A DNA stretch of 25,116 bases from Lysobacterales bacterium (GTDB lineage Bacteria; Pseudomonadota; Gammaproteobacteria; Xanthomonadales; Ahniellaceae), in contig JADJCM010000009.1 of the NCBI GenBank assembly GCA_016703225.1, forward strand, positions 1 to 25,116, given 5' to 3'. Of this stretch, positions 1-8,489 are shown piece after piece. The notes under the pieces are model-generated. The model was given only the letters and a program-made list of their open reading frames with translations. It was not told the DNA's origin and did not search any database. How positions within the stretch are numbered: position 1 is the stretch's first letter; the number at the start of each line of letters is the position of its first letter. Both the position numbers and the translations under genes were made by a program.

Positions 1-48
1 GAAGGCCACCACCGCCACCAACACCAAAAGGATCAACAAACCCATCAT
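1..48 (-). CDS. N-terminus of a putative membrane protein (partial)
   Basis: On the minus strand an ATG at 48-46 opens a frame that runs off the window edge and reads MMGLLILLVLVAVVAF, the start of a hydrophobic membrane segment. A purine-rich stretch (GAGGGCAGGG) lies just upstream and could be the ribosome-binding site. Only 16 codons are visible, so no family can be named. It is divergent from the serine hydrolase that starts at 131. Confidence 0.35.
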   Translation of the reverse strand, partial: MMGLLILLVLVAVVAF

Positions 49-130
49 TGCCCTGCCCTCGCCTGTGATGAAGCGGGCCGCATTGCACCAGACTGCTTGC
101 TGAATCGCGGCGTCACACGAGAGGCATAAC

Positions 131-1370
131 ATGGGCGTTTTACGAAGCTTTGCATCCGTCGCACAGACCGCCAGCACTCGCCCTGATGGCCGCTGCCACC
201 GCGTCTGCGGCCAACACCGGCGCCGCCGCCAATGGCGTTGCAGACGCTGCGATCGTGGCTGAGTTCAGGCGCCTCAGCGATGCCGTGATGCGTACCGGGC
301 AGACACCGGCGCTAGCCGCCGTGGTCGTGCGCGATGGCGCCTCATCGGCTGCGCGGCCTCGGCATCTCCGAACAGGGCAAGCGCGTCGTGGCCGGACCCG
401 ACACCGTCTTCCGCATCGCCTCTCGCTGGCTCAAGTCGTTCGCGGCCTCATTGACGGCGTTGCTGGTGAACAGGCGTGCGCTACAATGGGAAGACCGCGT
501 CCAGGACCTGGTGCCGGCACTGCTGTTGAAAGACATCGAAGGTGCCGGCCGACTGCCCATCGACGACTTGCTCAGCCATCGCTCCGGCCTGCCGCACAAC
601 ACCCTCGATCGCGCGCTCCGAAGCCGACTCGCCATATCCATTGCTGGTCGAACAGCTGGATGAAGTCACGCCGGTGTGCTCGGTCGGCAGCTGCTACATC
701 TACCAGAACATCGCTTTCAGCCTGATCGGCGACGTGACCTTCGCGGTCACCGGCGACTTCTTCACGCACCAGGTCGAGAAGCGCATCTTCCATCCCGCTC
801 GGCATGGAAACCGCCACCTATGGGCGCGACGCACTCGAGTCCAGCGGCGACTGGGCGCGGCCGCATGTGAAACGCAGCGGGCGCTGGCGGTCGGTCTATC
901 GAAAGCTCACCTACTACCGCATTCCGCCCGCAGCCGGCGTCAATGCCAGTGCGCGCGATCTCGGGCAGTGGATGCTGGCGCACCTCGGCCACGCACCCGA
1001 GGTGCTCGACCGCGAACTGCTCGACACCCTGCATGCGCCGCAGATCGACACCCCGGGCGAAGTGCTCGGTTCACCGTGGCGTCGGCAACGCGTGCGCACG
1101 GCTTCCTACGCTGGGCTGGCGCGTGTTCGACTACAGCGGCCATCGCATGATTTTCCACGCCGGTGCAGTGCAGGGCTATCGCGCCGCCCTGGCGATGCTG
1201 CCCGACCACGACTTCGGCGTGGCGCTGCTCTGGAACAGCGGGTCCGCGGTGCCTGCGGACTGCTGCCCACCTGATCGACCGCGAGCTCGAATTGCCGGCG
1301 CGCGACTGGCTGCAACTCGATCGACTGACGCCGCGTCCAGCGGCGGCGCAAACGCGTCGCCAACCCCTGA
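131..1370 (+). CDS. Serine hydrolase, class C beta-lactamase-like family (frameshifted)
   Basis: The pieces of a beta-lactamase/penicillin-binding-protein-type serine hydrolase lie in order but in changing frames. They are an alanine-rich signal peptide (ALALMAAATASAANTG), the PALAAVVVRDG strand, a FRIAS...K region that holds the SxxK nucleophile but shows one residue too many, 'DLLSHRSGLP', a YxN-type motif (YQN in YIYQNIAFSLIGDV), 'GVNASARDLGQWMLAH' and an HxG motif (HAG in FHAGAVQGYRA). At least five frame changes are needed (near 170, 340, 640, 800, 1085 and 1250). The family acts in the periplasm on beta-lactams, peptidoglycan peptides or esters; the substrate here cannot be told. Start 131 has AGAGGC upstream. 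The stop at 1368-1370 assumes one indel in a CCCC run, so the end is approximate. The breaks look like assembly errors because every motif is preserved, but a true pseudogene is possible. Confidence 0.7.
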
Positions 1371-1382
1371 CGGCGCATCGCC

Positions 1383-1987
1383 ATGATCCTGGCCGAACGC
1401 CTCTGTCTGTTTCGTGCTCGATCCGGGCGCGGGCGCGAGCGCGTCTCGTGCGATGCGCGGCGCCTGCCCGCAGGCGATCGCCGGCCTGGTGCTGGTGGAC
1501 CTGATGCTGGCGGGACGCGTCCGCATCCAGGGGTCGCAGTTGCAGTCTGACGACGCCCTTCCCATTGCGCACCCGGTGCTGGCCGAGGCCGCCAGGCTGC
1601 TCGCTGCGCCGGCCGAATCCAGTCACTGCAGGCGGCGGCGGTGCTACTGCGGGAAAGTCGCGCCGTTGGCACAAGCGCATGCTTCAGTCGTTGGCTGCGC
1701 GCGATGTACTCGAACTGCGCGTCCCGTTTCCGTTCCTGCGCCGCCATCACCTGCGCTCGCGCCAGGCCTTCAACGAGTCGCTGGCCCTGCTGCAGTCGGC
1801 CGTGACCGGCGCCGCTGCCGACACACCGGCATTGGCGCTCGCACTCGCCACCGACCTCGCCGGCGTGCTGCCCGACCTGCTTCCCGTCGATGTCAGCCGT
1901 CGCCTGTTGAACGCGCTCGCCACCCTGGGCGAATCGACCGCACGCGGTGAACGCGGCGCGCTGCTGCAACTGCTGCGCGACCGATAA
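1383..1987 (+). CDS. GPP34 (GOLPH3-like) family protein (frameshifted)
   Basis: Joining three frames gives about 200 residues with the layout of the GPP34 family (Golgi phosphoprotein 3-like): an N-terminal 'LAERLCL..VLDPGAGA' segment, then AIAGLVLVDLMLAGRVRIQG, 'ALPIAHPVLAEAARLL', a middle 'RMLQSLAARDVLELR' and a C-terminal helical part 'ADTPALALALATDLAGVLPDLLP'. Eukaryotic members bind phosphoinositides; the role of the bacterial ones is poorly known. Frame changes lie near 1415 and 1640-1665. It starts 12 bases after the proposed end of the serine hydrolase, so the two may be cotranscribed. The stop is TAA at 1985-1987, followed by a hairpin. The family call rests on motif recall only. Confidence 0.6.
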
Positions 1988-1993
1988 AACGAC

Positions 1994-2015
1994 TGCGGCG
2001 CCCGCAGGCGCCGCA
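1994..2015. terminator. Bidirectional terminator-like hairpin between convergent genes
   Basis: A perfect 9-bp GC-rich stem (TGCGGCGCC / GGCGCCGCA) with a 4-base loop sits between the convergent stops of the GPP34 gene (1987) and the TonB gene (2038). On the minus strand it is followed by CGTTTTAT, so termination of the TonB transcript is the better supported use. Confidence 0.6.
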
Positions 2016-2037
2016 ATCACGAGCGGACTCCCGCCGA

Positions 2038-3003
2038 CTACTTGGCCGACAGCGCGAACTCGATGCGACGCGTGAGCGTGCGCGACACCGGCTTGCCATT
2101 TTCCATCGCCGGTTCGTACTTCCACTGCGACACCGCGCGCACCGCATCGCGGTCAGACACGCCACGCGGTTGCGCGCGTGAAACGTTTACATCGGTCACG
2201 TCGCCGCTCGCAGCCACGGTGAAGGACACTTCCACCCAGCCCTCCTGGCGACGCCGCCGGCGGCTGCCGCCGGATACACCGGCCGCACCTGGCGCACCAG
2301 CACCGGATCACGCGACTGCGCCACTGGCTGCGCCGGAGCGGTTACCACCGGCGCGGGCTCCACCGGCTTCAGCTCGACCGGCTTCGGTTCGGACGCAGCC
2401 GGTCGTGCCAACTGCGCCGGAGTCGGTGTCGGCGCCGGCGCTGCGGCCGCCACCGCCGCCTGCGCGCGTTGCTGCTCGGCCGCTGCTTCCTGGGCCAAAC
2501 GGCGTTCCTCTTCGCGCTGCATCTGCGTGCGCGCCGCATTGAGCTTCGACTTCAGCGTCGACACCGTGTACGAACCCGGGCTCGCCTGATCCAGCAACCC
2601 GACGATACGTGCCGCTTCGGGCAGGTTGCGGTTGACGATCTCGCGCTCCGCATTTCCGGCTGCCAGCGGAAACAGATCGACCAGCGCCTGGGTCGCACTG
2701 ACATTGTTCGCGTCCTTGGTCAGCACCTGCAGGCAGAACTCGATGGCATTGTTGCCGGCCGGCGCCGCCAACCGCTCCTCATTGACTGCGCGCGTTGCGG
2801 AGCCGAGCAATTCCGGGACGGTGATCTCGGGCGCCGCCGGCTTGACCACTGCGGCGAAACGCCGGCTGCGGGTTGCGCACCGGGCGCCCGGCAGCCGCCT
2901 CTTCCTTCTTGCCACAAGCCGATATCGCCAGCACGCAAGCCATGCCCAGGGCGGCAACGCCCATCCAGTTGTTGACGCGGGGTGTACGGATCTCGTTCGG
3001 CAT
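2038..3003 (-). CDS. TonB C-terminal-domain lipoprotein (energy-transducer-like, frameshifted)
   Basis: The start at 3003 (MPNEIRTPRVNNWMG, GAGGAC upstream) leads into a hydrophobic stretch ending in a lipobox, LAISAC followed by GKKEE, so the protein is predicted to be lipidated. About 100 helical residues follow, then a Q/E/R/A-rich coiled-coil-like part. A Pro/Ala/Lys/Glu-rich spacer (repeats such as PKPVELKPVEPAPV) comes next. The C-terminal TonB domain reads 'VRPVYP', then MEVSFTVAASGDVTDVNVS and 'WKYEPAMENGKPVSRTLTRRIEF'. TonB domains span the periplasm and contact outer-membrane receptors or partners. Classical TonB is anchored by an inner-membrane helix with ExbB/ExbD; a lipid anchor would differ. 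No exbBD is nearby. Two frame changes, near 2880 and 2250, interrupt an otherwise complete gene of about 320 residues. Confidence 0.75.
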
Positions 3004-3057
3004 TTCACGTCCTCGTTGATTCGTGGTCAGACTGCGCGCCGCTGCAGCAGGGACAGC

Positions 3058-3073
3058 CGTGACCGTGGTCACG
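3058..3073. promoter_or_regulatory. 16-bp palindrome upstream of the TonB gene
   Basis: CGTGACC-GT-GGTCACG is a 7-bp-arm inverted repeat 55-70 bases upstream of the TonB-domain gene start. Its position fits an operator, but no protein can be assigned. The rest of 3004-3286 shows no convincing gene, RNA or good promoter. Confidence 0.2.
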
Positions 3074-3286
3074 ATGCGGTTTGTACCGCAATTCGCGCGG
3101 ACGTTCACGCGAACAACACGGCCGCGCGCCGTTACGCACACCTTACAGCAAGCCCTGAGCCGCGGAAACGCCAGCGGCATGCAGTCCGGCTGGCTACCGA
3201 ACCATTGCAAGGATGTTTTCAGGAGTCTGCGGCGACGGCCGCGTCATCGGAAGCCTGGCGGCTCCGGAAGCCTTCGGGGCCAAAGT

Positions 3287-3319
3287 GACCATCGCACGCC
3301 GGGCGGTCGTGCGATGGTC
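3287..3319 (-). terminator. Hairpin downstream of the histone H1-like gene
   Basis: A perfect 12-bp stem (GACCATCGCACG / CGTGCGATGGTC) with a 9-base loop lies about 30 bases past the stop of the minus-strand H1-like gene. Only a short T run (ACTTTGG) follows on that strand, so it is a weak intrinsic terminator or a 3' stabilising hairpin. Confidence 0.5.
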
Positions 3320-3348
3320 TGACCCGGATAAAGCGTTACAGCTTGAAG

Positions 3349-3565
3349 TTACTTCTTCGCAGCGGCCTTCTTGGCCGGAGCTTTCTTCGCAGCTTTCTTG
3401 GCTGGGGCTTTCTAGCGCGGCCTTCTTCGCCGGAGCCTTCTTGGCAGCGGCCTTCTTGGCCGGAGCCTTCTTCGCTGCCGGCTTCTTGGCGGCGGCTTTC
3501 TTCGCTGCAGGTTTGGCGGCGGCTTTCACCGTGCCGACTTTCTTCTTGGTAGTTGCTGCTTTCAT
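3349..3565 (-). CDS. Histone H1-like Lys/Ala-rich DNA-binding protein (one frameshift)
   Basis: The protein starts MKAATTKKKVGTVKAAAKPA and continues as AAAKKAPAKKA-type repeats to a C-terminal ...KKAAAKK and TAA at 3351-3349. It is almost entirely Lys, Ala and Pro, about 71 residues, like the C-terminal tail of eukaryotic histone H1 and the small H1-like proteins of Xanthomonadales and other bacteria. Such proteins bind DNA without sequence specificity and help condense the nucleoid. A frame change near 3410-3418 (at ...GCTTTCTAGCGCGG...) separates the two halves; the downstream frame restores the repeat exactly, so an indel is likely. A good ribosome-binding site, AGAGGAG, lies at 3573-3579. 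The repeats are prone to slippage and misassembly. Confidence 0.8.
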
Positions 3566-4011
3566 TGTAGTGCTCCTCTTGGTTTTGGCAGTGGTCGCCC
3601 GGTTGAAAACCGATCAAGCGCCGCGTGCGCGGACTGCCGACACGCACACACGGGTGGAAGGAACGACACGACGCGTCGTCGGGAGCATCAGTTGGGTTGC
3701 GTCGTGATCGCGGGAAATGGATTGCATGCGGGAGAGGCGGAGGATCGATCGCGACATCTGCGAGGAGTTCGTTGCGGTCGCCATCTCGATGAATTTTTCG
3801 CCACTCATTTCCGAAGCATGCTTGTCACGCTGCGGCAAAACTGATTGCACACGCGTTGACTGTCAACACGTTTTGTGAGCGCGCGATCACGATGCGCAAA
3901 CTCGTCGACAACGCGACCAGTTCGATTCGCCGCGAATGGTGCTCGCGAGTTCGACTGCGAACACGTCGCGCATCGCTCGATCACTCGCACGCCGCGCGCT
4001 GCGCGACCGGC
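3566..4011. other. Intergenic region without a recognisable gene
   Basis: About 450 bases separate the H1-like gene from the gcvH terminator. I see no convincing coding frame on either strand. A small palindrome, GTTGAC-T-GTCAAC (3855-3867), includes a minus-strand TTGACA that could be a -35 element for the H1-like gene. The bases 17 downstream (CAGTTT) are a poor -10, so no promoter is called. Confidence 0.4.
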
Positions 4012-4041
4012 AAAAAAAAACCGGTCGCGCGAGCAACCGGT
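4012..4041 (-). terminator. Intrinsic terminator of the gcvT-gcvH transcript
   Basis: Read on the minus strand, ACCGGTTGC-TCGC-GCGACCGGT forms a 9-bp stem (one G-U pair) followed by an unbroken run of T, 24 bases after the gcvH stop. This is a textbook Rho-independent terminator. The same run of A on the plus strand is also flanked by a 10-bp inverted repeat (4001-4010 / 4021-4030), an alternative fold. Confidence 0.85.
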
Positions 4042-4065
4042 CTTTCCATCGCACGACGTTGCCGC

Positions 4066-4462
4066 TCAGTGCTCTTCGTTTTCGATCATCTCGGCATAGT
4101 CGTCGGGACCGAGCAGCGCATCGAGCTCGCTGCGATCCGCCGCCTCCACCACGAACAGCCAGCCTTCGCCATAGGCGTCGCCGTTGATCGTTTCCGGCGC
4201 GTCGGCGAGCTTCTCGTTGACCGCGACGACGGTGCCCGATCACCGGGCTGCAGACATCGGATGCGGCCTTCACCGACTCGACCACTGCGGCGCCATTTCC
4301 GGCCTGCGGCTGGTCACCGACTCCCAGCAGTTCGACATAGACGAGGTCCCCGAGCGCCGCCTGGGCGTGATCGGAAATGCCCCCGGTGATATGCCCGTTG
4401 TCTTCGATACGCGCCCACTCGTGGCTCTTCAGGAATTTCAGATCGCCTGGAATTTCGCTCAT
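4066..4462 (-). CDS. gcvH: Glycine cleavage system H protein (one frameshift)
   Basis: GcvH is the lipoyl-carrying shuttle of the glycine cleavage system, passing the aminomethyl group between the P, T and L proteins in the cytoplasm. The sequence begins MSEIPGDLKFLKSHEWARIE, typical of the family, and contains the lipoyl-lysine site in AVVESVKAASD (about residues 60-70). After 'CSPVIG' the frame changes within a GGG run near 4235. It then continues as TVVAVNEKLADAPETINGDA, 'YGEGWLF' and a C-terminal 'DYAEMIENEEH', stop at 4068-4066. The corrected length of about 131 residues is normal. It lies 53 bases downstream of gcvT in the same direction and is followed by a strong terminator. The frame change in a GGG run suggests an assembly indel. 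Confidence 0.93.
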
Positions 4463-4515
4463 GACTCGGTCCTCGTGGTGGCTGATGGCGGATAGTAGTG
4501 GTGTTGCAGACGGAA

Positions 4516-5607
4516 TCAGATGCCGTCGCAGGGCTTGCCGTCGCGCACGAACGGAAACTTCACCGCACGTACCGGCAGCGCGCCTTGCCGCGAATGTCGA
4601 CGGCGAGCGCGCCCGCCGCAGCGCCGGCAGGCACGCGCGCCAGCGCGATCGACCAGCCAGCGTCGGCGAGAACGAACCACTCAGGATCTCGCCGTCGCCA
4701 CGTTCGGTGATCACGCGCTGCCCGTGACGCAGCACGCCCTTGTCGTCGAGCACCAGGCCGATCATTTCGCGCGCGACGCCGCCACTCTTCTGCGCGACCA
4801 GCGCGGCGCGACCGATGAAGTCGCGCTCCGCAGGATCGAGCGCGATCGTCCAGGCCAACGCCGCTTCCCATGGCGATACCGTCTCGTCCATGTCCTGACC
4901 GTAGAGATTCATGCCGGCTTCCAGACGCAAGGTGTCACGTGCACCGAGCCCGCACGGTTTCACCCCGGCGTTGACCAGACGATTCCAGAATGCGGCCGCT
5001 TCCAGCTCCGGCACCATGATTTCGTAGCCGTCCTCACCGGTGTAACCGGTGCGCGCCACGAACATGCCGTCGATCTCGGCGCCCACGAACTTGCCGAGCT
5101 TGCCGGCGCGCGCCGAACCATCCGCCGATAGCAGACCATGCACGCGCGAGCGCGCAGTCGGTCCCTGCACCGCGATCATCGCGTAGTCACGGCGCTCGGC
5201 GAGGGTCACGCCGAAACCGCTACCCTGGCGCGCGATCCAGTCCAGATCCTTGTCGCGCGTAGACGCGTTGACCACGATGCGGAAAAACGACTCGTCTAGG
5301 AAGTACACGATCAGGTCATCGATGACGCCGCCGGACTCGTTCAGCATGCAGCTGTACAGCGCCTTGCCCGAGGCCTTGAGCTTGTCCACGTTGTTGGCGA
5401 GCAGATGCCGCAGGAACTCGCGCGCGCGCGCCGCGGACATCGACGATGGTCATGTGCAGAAACATCGAACATGCCGGCGTCACGGCGCACGACGTGGTGT
5501 TCGTCGATCTGCGAACCGTAGTTCAGCGGCATGTCCCATCCGCCAAAATCGACCATGCGCGCGCCCTGGGCGCGGTGCGTGGCATTGAGGATGGTCTGGT
5601 TCAACAT
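4516..5607 (-). CDS. gcvT: Aminomethyltransferase, glycine cleavage T protein (frameshifted)
   Basis: GcvT transfers the methylene group from the aminomethyl-lipoyl H protein to tetrahydrofolate, releasing ammonia. The start at 5607 reads MLNQTILNATHRAQGARMVD, then 'FGGWDMPLNYGSQIDEH'. 'REFLRHLLANNVDKL' and ESGGVIDDLIVY follow, the latter with the conserved folate-site Asp. Further on are 'GYTGEDGYEI', 'LGARDTLRLEAGMNLYGQD' and the C-terminal barrel 'GWSIALARVPAGAA'. The stop is TGA at 4518-4516, giving about 363 residues, the usual length. Frame changes occur near 5445, 4660 and 4590. gcvP is not in the window. NfeD lies only 42 bases upstream in the same direction, so gcvT may be read from the SPFH-NfeD promoter. 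I see no glycine riboswitch. A hairpin covers its ribosome-binding site (separate entry). Confidence 0.93.
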
Positions 5608-5608
5608 G

Positions 5609-5639
5609 AAAACTCCGCGCCGGGATCAAGGGCGCGGAG
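5609..5639 (-). promoter_or_regulatory. Hairpin burying the gcvT ribosome-binding site
   Basis: On the minus strand CTCCGCGCC and GGCGCGGAG form a perfect 9-bp GC stem with a 9-base loop, followed at once by TTTTC and the gcvT ATG. The only Shine-Dalgarno-like bases (GGAG) are the last four of the stem. The element looks both like an intrinsic terminator for the upstream NfeD transcript and like a translational block on gcvT. The structure is seen in sequence; its function is inferred. Confidence 0.5.
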
Positions 5640-5649
5640 CATAACCGAC

Positions 5650-6087
5650 TCAGCTGTCCATTTTCTCGACGGTGAGGTTCAAGCCATCAGTTCGACAGAC
5701 TCGAACGCGCGTTCCAGACGCCAGGTCCGGCCCCTCGACCGTCCACAGCGCATCGCCGATCTTGAGCTTGCCGCGGCCGAACTGGATCGGCGCATCGAGC
5801 ACGAACTCGCGTCCAACCAGACGGTCAGCCTTGCGGTTCAGCAATGGCTGGTCACTCAGAACTTCGTGGCTGCGAAACCACTTCCAGTACACCGCCACCG
5901 ATGCGATCGAACAGATGCCGAAGATCACCACCTGCCCGAGTAGAGGCAACTCCGGAAACAACCAGACCACCGCACCGACCACGAATGCCGCGATCCCGAA
6001 CCAGAGAATGCTGGCGCCGGGAATGATTGTCTCCAGCGCCAGCAGCGCCAGCGCGATTGCCCACCAAGTGTAGACCAGCTGTCCCAT
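5650..6087 (-). CDS. NfeD family protein (short, membrane plus OB-fold)
   Basis: The 145-residue frame is intact. It starts MGQLVYTWWAIALALLALET and has two to three hydrophobic segments in the first 75 residues ('GASILWFGIAAFVVGAVVWLF', 'GQVVIFGICSIASVAVYW'). A soluble C-terminal domain follows ('GREFVLDAPIQFGRGKLKIG', then 'LWTVEGPDLASGTRVRV') that matches the NfeD OB-fold. This is the short NfeD1b type, lacking the protease domain of long NfeD proteins. Short NfeD proteins are usually encoded beside an SPFH/stomatin gene, as here, and are thought to act with it in inner-membrane microdomains. The start overlaps the end of the SPFH gene closely (stop 6091-6089, ATG 6087-6085), which suggests translational coupling. 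Confidence 0.85.
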   Translation of the reverse strand: MGQLVYTWWAIALALLALETIIPGASILWFGIAAFVVGAVVWLFPELPLLGQVVIFGICSIASVAVYWKWFRSHEVLSDQPLLNRKADRLVGREFVLDAPIQFGRGKLKIGDALWTVEGPDLASGTRVRVCRTDGLNLTVEKMDS

Positions 6088-6088
6088 T

Positions 6089-7031
6089 TCAGGCTCCCGG
6101 AATCTTCGGCGGCTTGACCGTGGCCGCCTTGTCGAGTGCGCCCTTCGACAACTCGGCGATGCCGGCGATCGAGCCAAGCAGTCCGGTGGTCTCGAGCGGC
6201 ATCATCAGCACTTTCTGGTTCGGCGAGGTGGCCAGCGCCTTGAGCGCCTCGACGTACTTCTGCGCGATGAAATAGTTGATCGCCTGCGTCGCCGCGCTCG
6301 ATCGCCTGCGACACCATCATCGTCGCCTTGGCCTCGGCCTCGGCCAGGCGCTCACGTGCCTCGGCGTCCCTGAACGCCGCCTCGCGGCGACCTTCGGCTT
6401 CCAGCACCGCCGACTGCTTCTCGCCCTCGGCGCGCAGGATCTCCGACTGGCGCAGGCCCTCCGCTTCCAGGATCTGCGCACGCTTCTCGCGCTCAGCCTT
6501 CATCTGCCGTGCCATCAAATCGACCAGGTCACGCGGCGGCTGGATGTCCCTGAGTTCGATGCGATTGACCTTCGAGGCCCCAGGGATGGGTGGCTTCATC
6601 GACCACGCGCAGCAGCTTGGTGTTGATCTCGTCGCGCTTGGACAACGACTCGTCCAGATCCATCAGGCCGATCGCGGTGCGGATGTTGGTCATCACCAGC
6701 GCGATGATCGCCTGCTCGGGTTCGAGACCTCGTAGGCAGCCTTGGCAGCATCAGGCGCCTGATAGAAGACAACGCCATCAACTTTGACCACGGCGTTGTC
6801 CCTGGTGATCACTTCCTGCGACGGCACGTCGAGCACCTGTTCCATCATGTTGATCTTGCGCCCGACATTGAACACGTAGGGGATGATGATGCCGATGCCG
6901 GGCGTCTGCGTGTGCGTGTATTTGCGGAAGCGCTCAATGGTGAACTCGAAGCCTTGCGGCACCATGACCACGCCCTTCCACAGGGTGAAGATGATGAAGG
7001 CAAGCAGGAACAGGACAATCGGCTCGAGCGT
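6089..7031 (-). CDS. SPFH/stomatin-like (slipin/paraslipin) membrane protein (frameshifted)
   Basis: An N-terminal membrane helix (IVLFLLAFIIFTLWKGVVMV) leads into the SPFH domain: VPQGFEFTIERFRKYTHTQT, 'PGIGIIIPYVFNVGRKINMME', 'QEVITRDNAVVKVDGVVFYQ' and 'KVNRIELRDIQPPRDLVDLM'. A long Ala/Glu/Arg coiled coil (EKRAQILEAEGLRQSEILRA onward) and a C-terminal 'LLGSIAGIAELSKGALDKAA' segment follow. Such proteins form large oligomeric assemblies in the inner membrane and are linked to membrane-protein quality control, usually with NfeD. Frame changes lie near 6725, 6590 and 6295. The first ATG in frame is at 6971, inside the fold. A consensus GGAGGT at 7036-7041 precedes an ACG codon at 7031-7029, so I place the start there, either as a rare start or a miscalled ATG. 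Confidence 0.85.
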
Positions 7032-7035
7032 GGCG

Positions 7036-7041
7036 ACCTCC
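7036..7041 (-). promoter_or_regulatory. Ribosome-binding site deciding the SPFH start
   Basis: A perfect GGAGGT on the minus strand lies 4 bases before the ACG codon proposed as the SPFH start. No ATG, GTG or TTG lies at a suitable distance in that frame before the membrane helix. This supports a start near 7031. Confidence 0.45.
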
Positions 7042-7161
7042 AGGTGGCGGGGCCCGCAGTATGGGAGTTCCGCAACGCGCCGCGCGGAGTCAAGAAAGCG
7101 TTAAACTGAGCGCGCTCGCCCCGAGCGATCCTTCCTATCCCGAACGAGAGGAGAAACCACG

Positions 7162-8432
7162 ATGAAGAAGCTGCTCCCCCTAGCCATCGGCGTCGCGCTG
7201 CTGGCCGCTGCCTCCAGCGCCTTCGCAGTCACCGACGAAGAAGGCAACGCCTCGCTCCAGTTCAACTTCTCGGCTCCGGGCGCACGCTCGCTGGCGATGG
7301 GCGGCGCCTTCATCGGCCTGGCCGACGACGCCACCGCCGCATTTTCGAACCCGGCCAGGCTGGTCCAGCTCGCGTCGCCCGAGGTTTCGATGGGTTCCGC
7401 GCCAACGACTTCAGCACCGAATACGCGCACAGCGGCTCGTTTACCGCCGACCCGTTCAGCACCGCCGGCGTGAACTACCGCGAGGCCGACAGCGACGCCC
7501 GTGGCCTGTCCTTCCTGTCCGCCGTGCTGCCGCGCGAAGACTGGGCGATTGCGTTCTACCGCCACGAGTTCCTGAACTACCAGACCGCGTTCCGTACCGA
7601 GGGCATCGGCTCGATCTATCCCTTCGATGCCGCGATCGACGTGTCGGTCTACAGCTACGGACTGTCCGGCGCGTTCAAGCTCGGCGACAAGTGGTCGTTT
7701 GGTGCCAGTTTGAACGCCTACCAGATGGACCTCGACTCCAACACGCGCCGCTTCACGACCGTCGCCGACACGCTGGTGCGCTTCTCGACCCAGCAGCGGG
7801 GCGACGACGGCGCATTCGGCTTCGGTCTCGGTGCCCAATACCACATCAACGACCAGTGGCAGGCGGGCCTGGTGTTCCGGCGCGCACCGAAGTTCAAGTA
7901 CACCGCGAGCATCGTTCCCGGCACCCAGACCTTCACGCGCCTGGACAAGCAGGCCTACCTGGACACCCCGGACCTGCTCGGCCTCGGGCTGGTCTATCGC
8001 CCGTCCGATGCCCTGACGCTGGCGCTGGACGTGTCGCATGTGCAGTACTCGCAACTGACCGACGACATGGTCTCGAACTTCAACCTCAACGATGACACTG
8101 CTGCGGGTCGCGCGGCGATCGACCCGCTGCTCACCAAGGACGACTACGAAGTGCGCCTCGGCATGGAGTACACCTTTACCGAAATGGAAGTGCCGCTATC
8201 GCTGCGTGCCGGCGTCTGGCGCGACCCGGAACACACGATCCGTTTCAATGGCGTGCCGAACGACGAATTCGGCGATGCCGTCGCCAATGCCGTGCTGTTC
8301 TCGCACGGCGACGACGAGCTGCACACGTCGGTCGGATTCGGCTGGGCATTCGAGAAGTTCCAGCTCGACGCTGCCTTCGACGCGTCCGAGCGCAACGAGA
8401 CTTTCTCGCTCTCCGGCGTGTTGCGCTTCTGA
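7162..8432 (+). CDS. Outer-membrane beta-barrel protein, OmpP1/FadL- or PorV-like (one frameshift)
   Basis: A strong ribosome-binding site (GAGAGGAG) precedes ATG 7162. The protein opens with a clean signal peptide, MKKLLPLAIGVALLAAASSA followed by FA. The segment 'APGARSLAMGGAFIGLADD' with 'ATAAFSNPA' is the plug-region signature shared by OmpP1/FadL and related UPF0164/PorV barrels. Alternating amphipathic strands follow ('AFGFGLGAQYHINDQWQAGL', 'LLGLGLVYRPSDALTLALDV', 'YEVRLGMEYTF'), ending in a C-terminal Phe (LSGVLRF) as required for barrel insertion. Corrected length is about 423 residues. A single base is missing near 7393; in the other frame the sequence reads straight on as 'FRANDFSTEYAHSGSF'. 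FadL carries long-chain fatty acids; the substrate here is unknown. It is divergent from the SPFH gene. Confidence 0.83.
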
Positions 8433-8457
8433 TCGTTCAAGCCCTGCCCGCTGCACC

Positions 8458-8485
8458 ACGACGCCGCGCACCTGCGCGGCGTCGT
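8458..8485. terminator. Bidirectional terminator-like hairpin
   Basis: A perfect 12-bp stem (ACGACGCCGCGC / GCGCGGCGTCGT) with the loop ACCT lies between the stop of the barrel gene (8432) and the stop of the opposing gene (8490). The plus-strand tail is CGTTCTA, a poor T tract, so efficiency is uncertain. Confidence 0.6.
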
Positions 8486-8489
8486 CGTT

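Noticed and set aside
5650..7100. A glycine riboswitch upstream of gcvT
   Set aside because: Only 42 bases separate NfeD from gcvT and they hold one simple hairpin; no aptamer-like structure fits.
7101..8054. 317-codon minus-strand frame opposite the outer-membrane barrel
   Set aside because: The barrel gene has signal peptide, family motif, C-terminal Phe and strong ribosome-binding site; the antisense frame has none of these.
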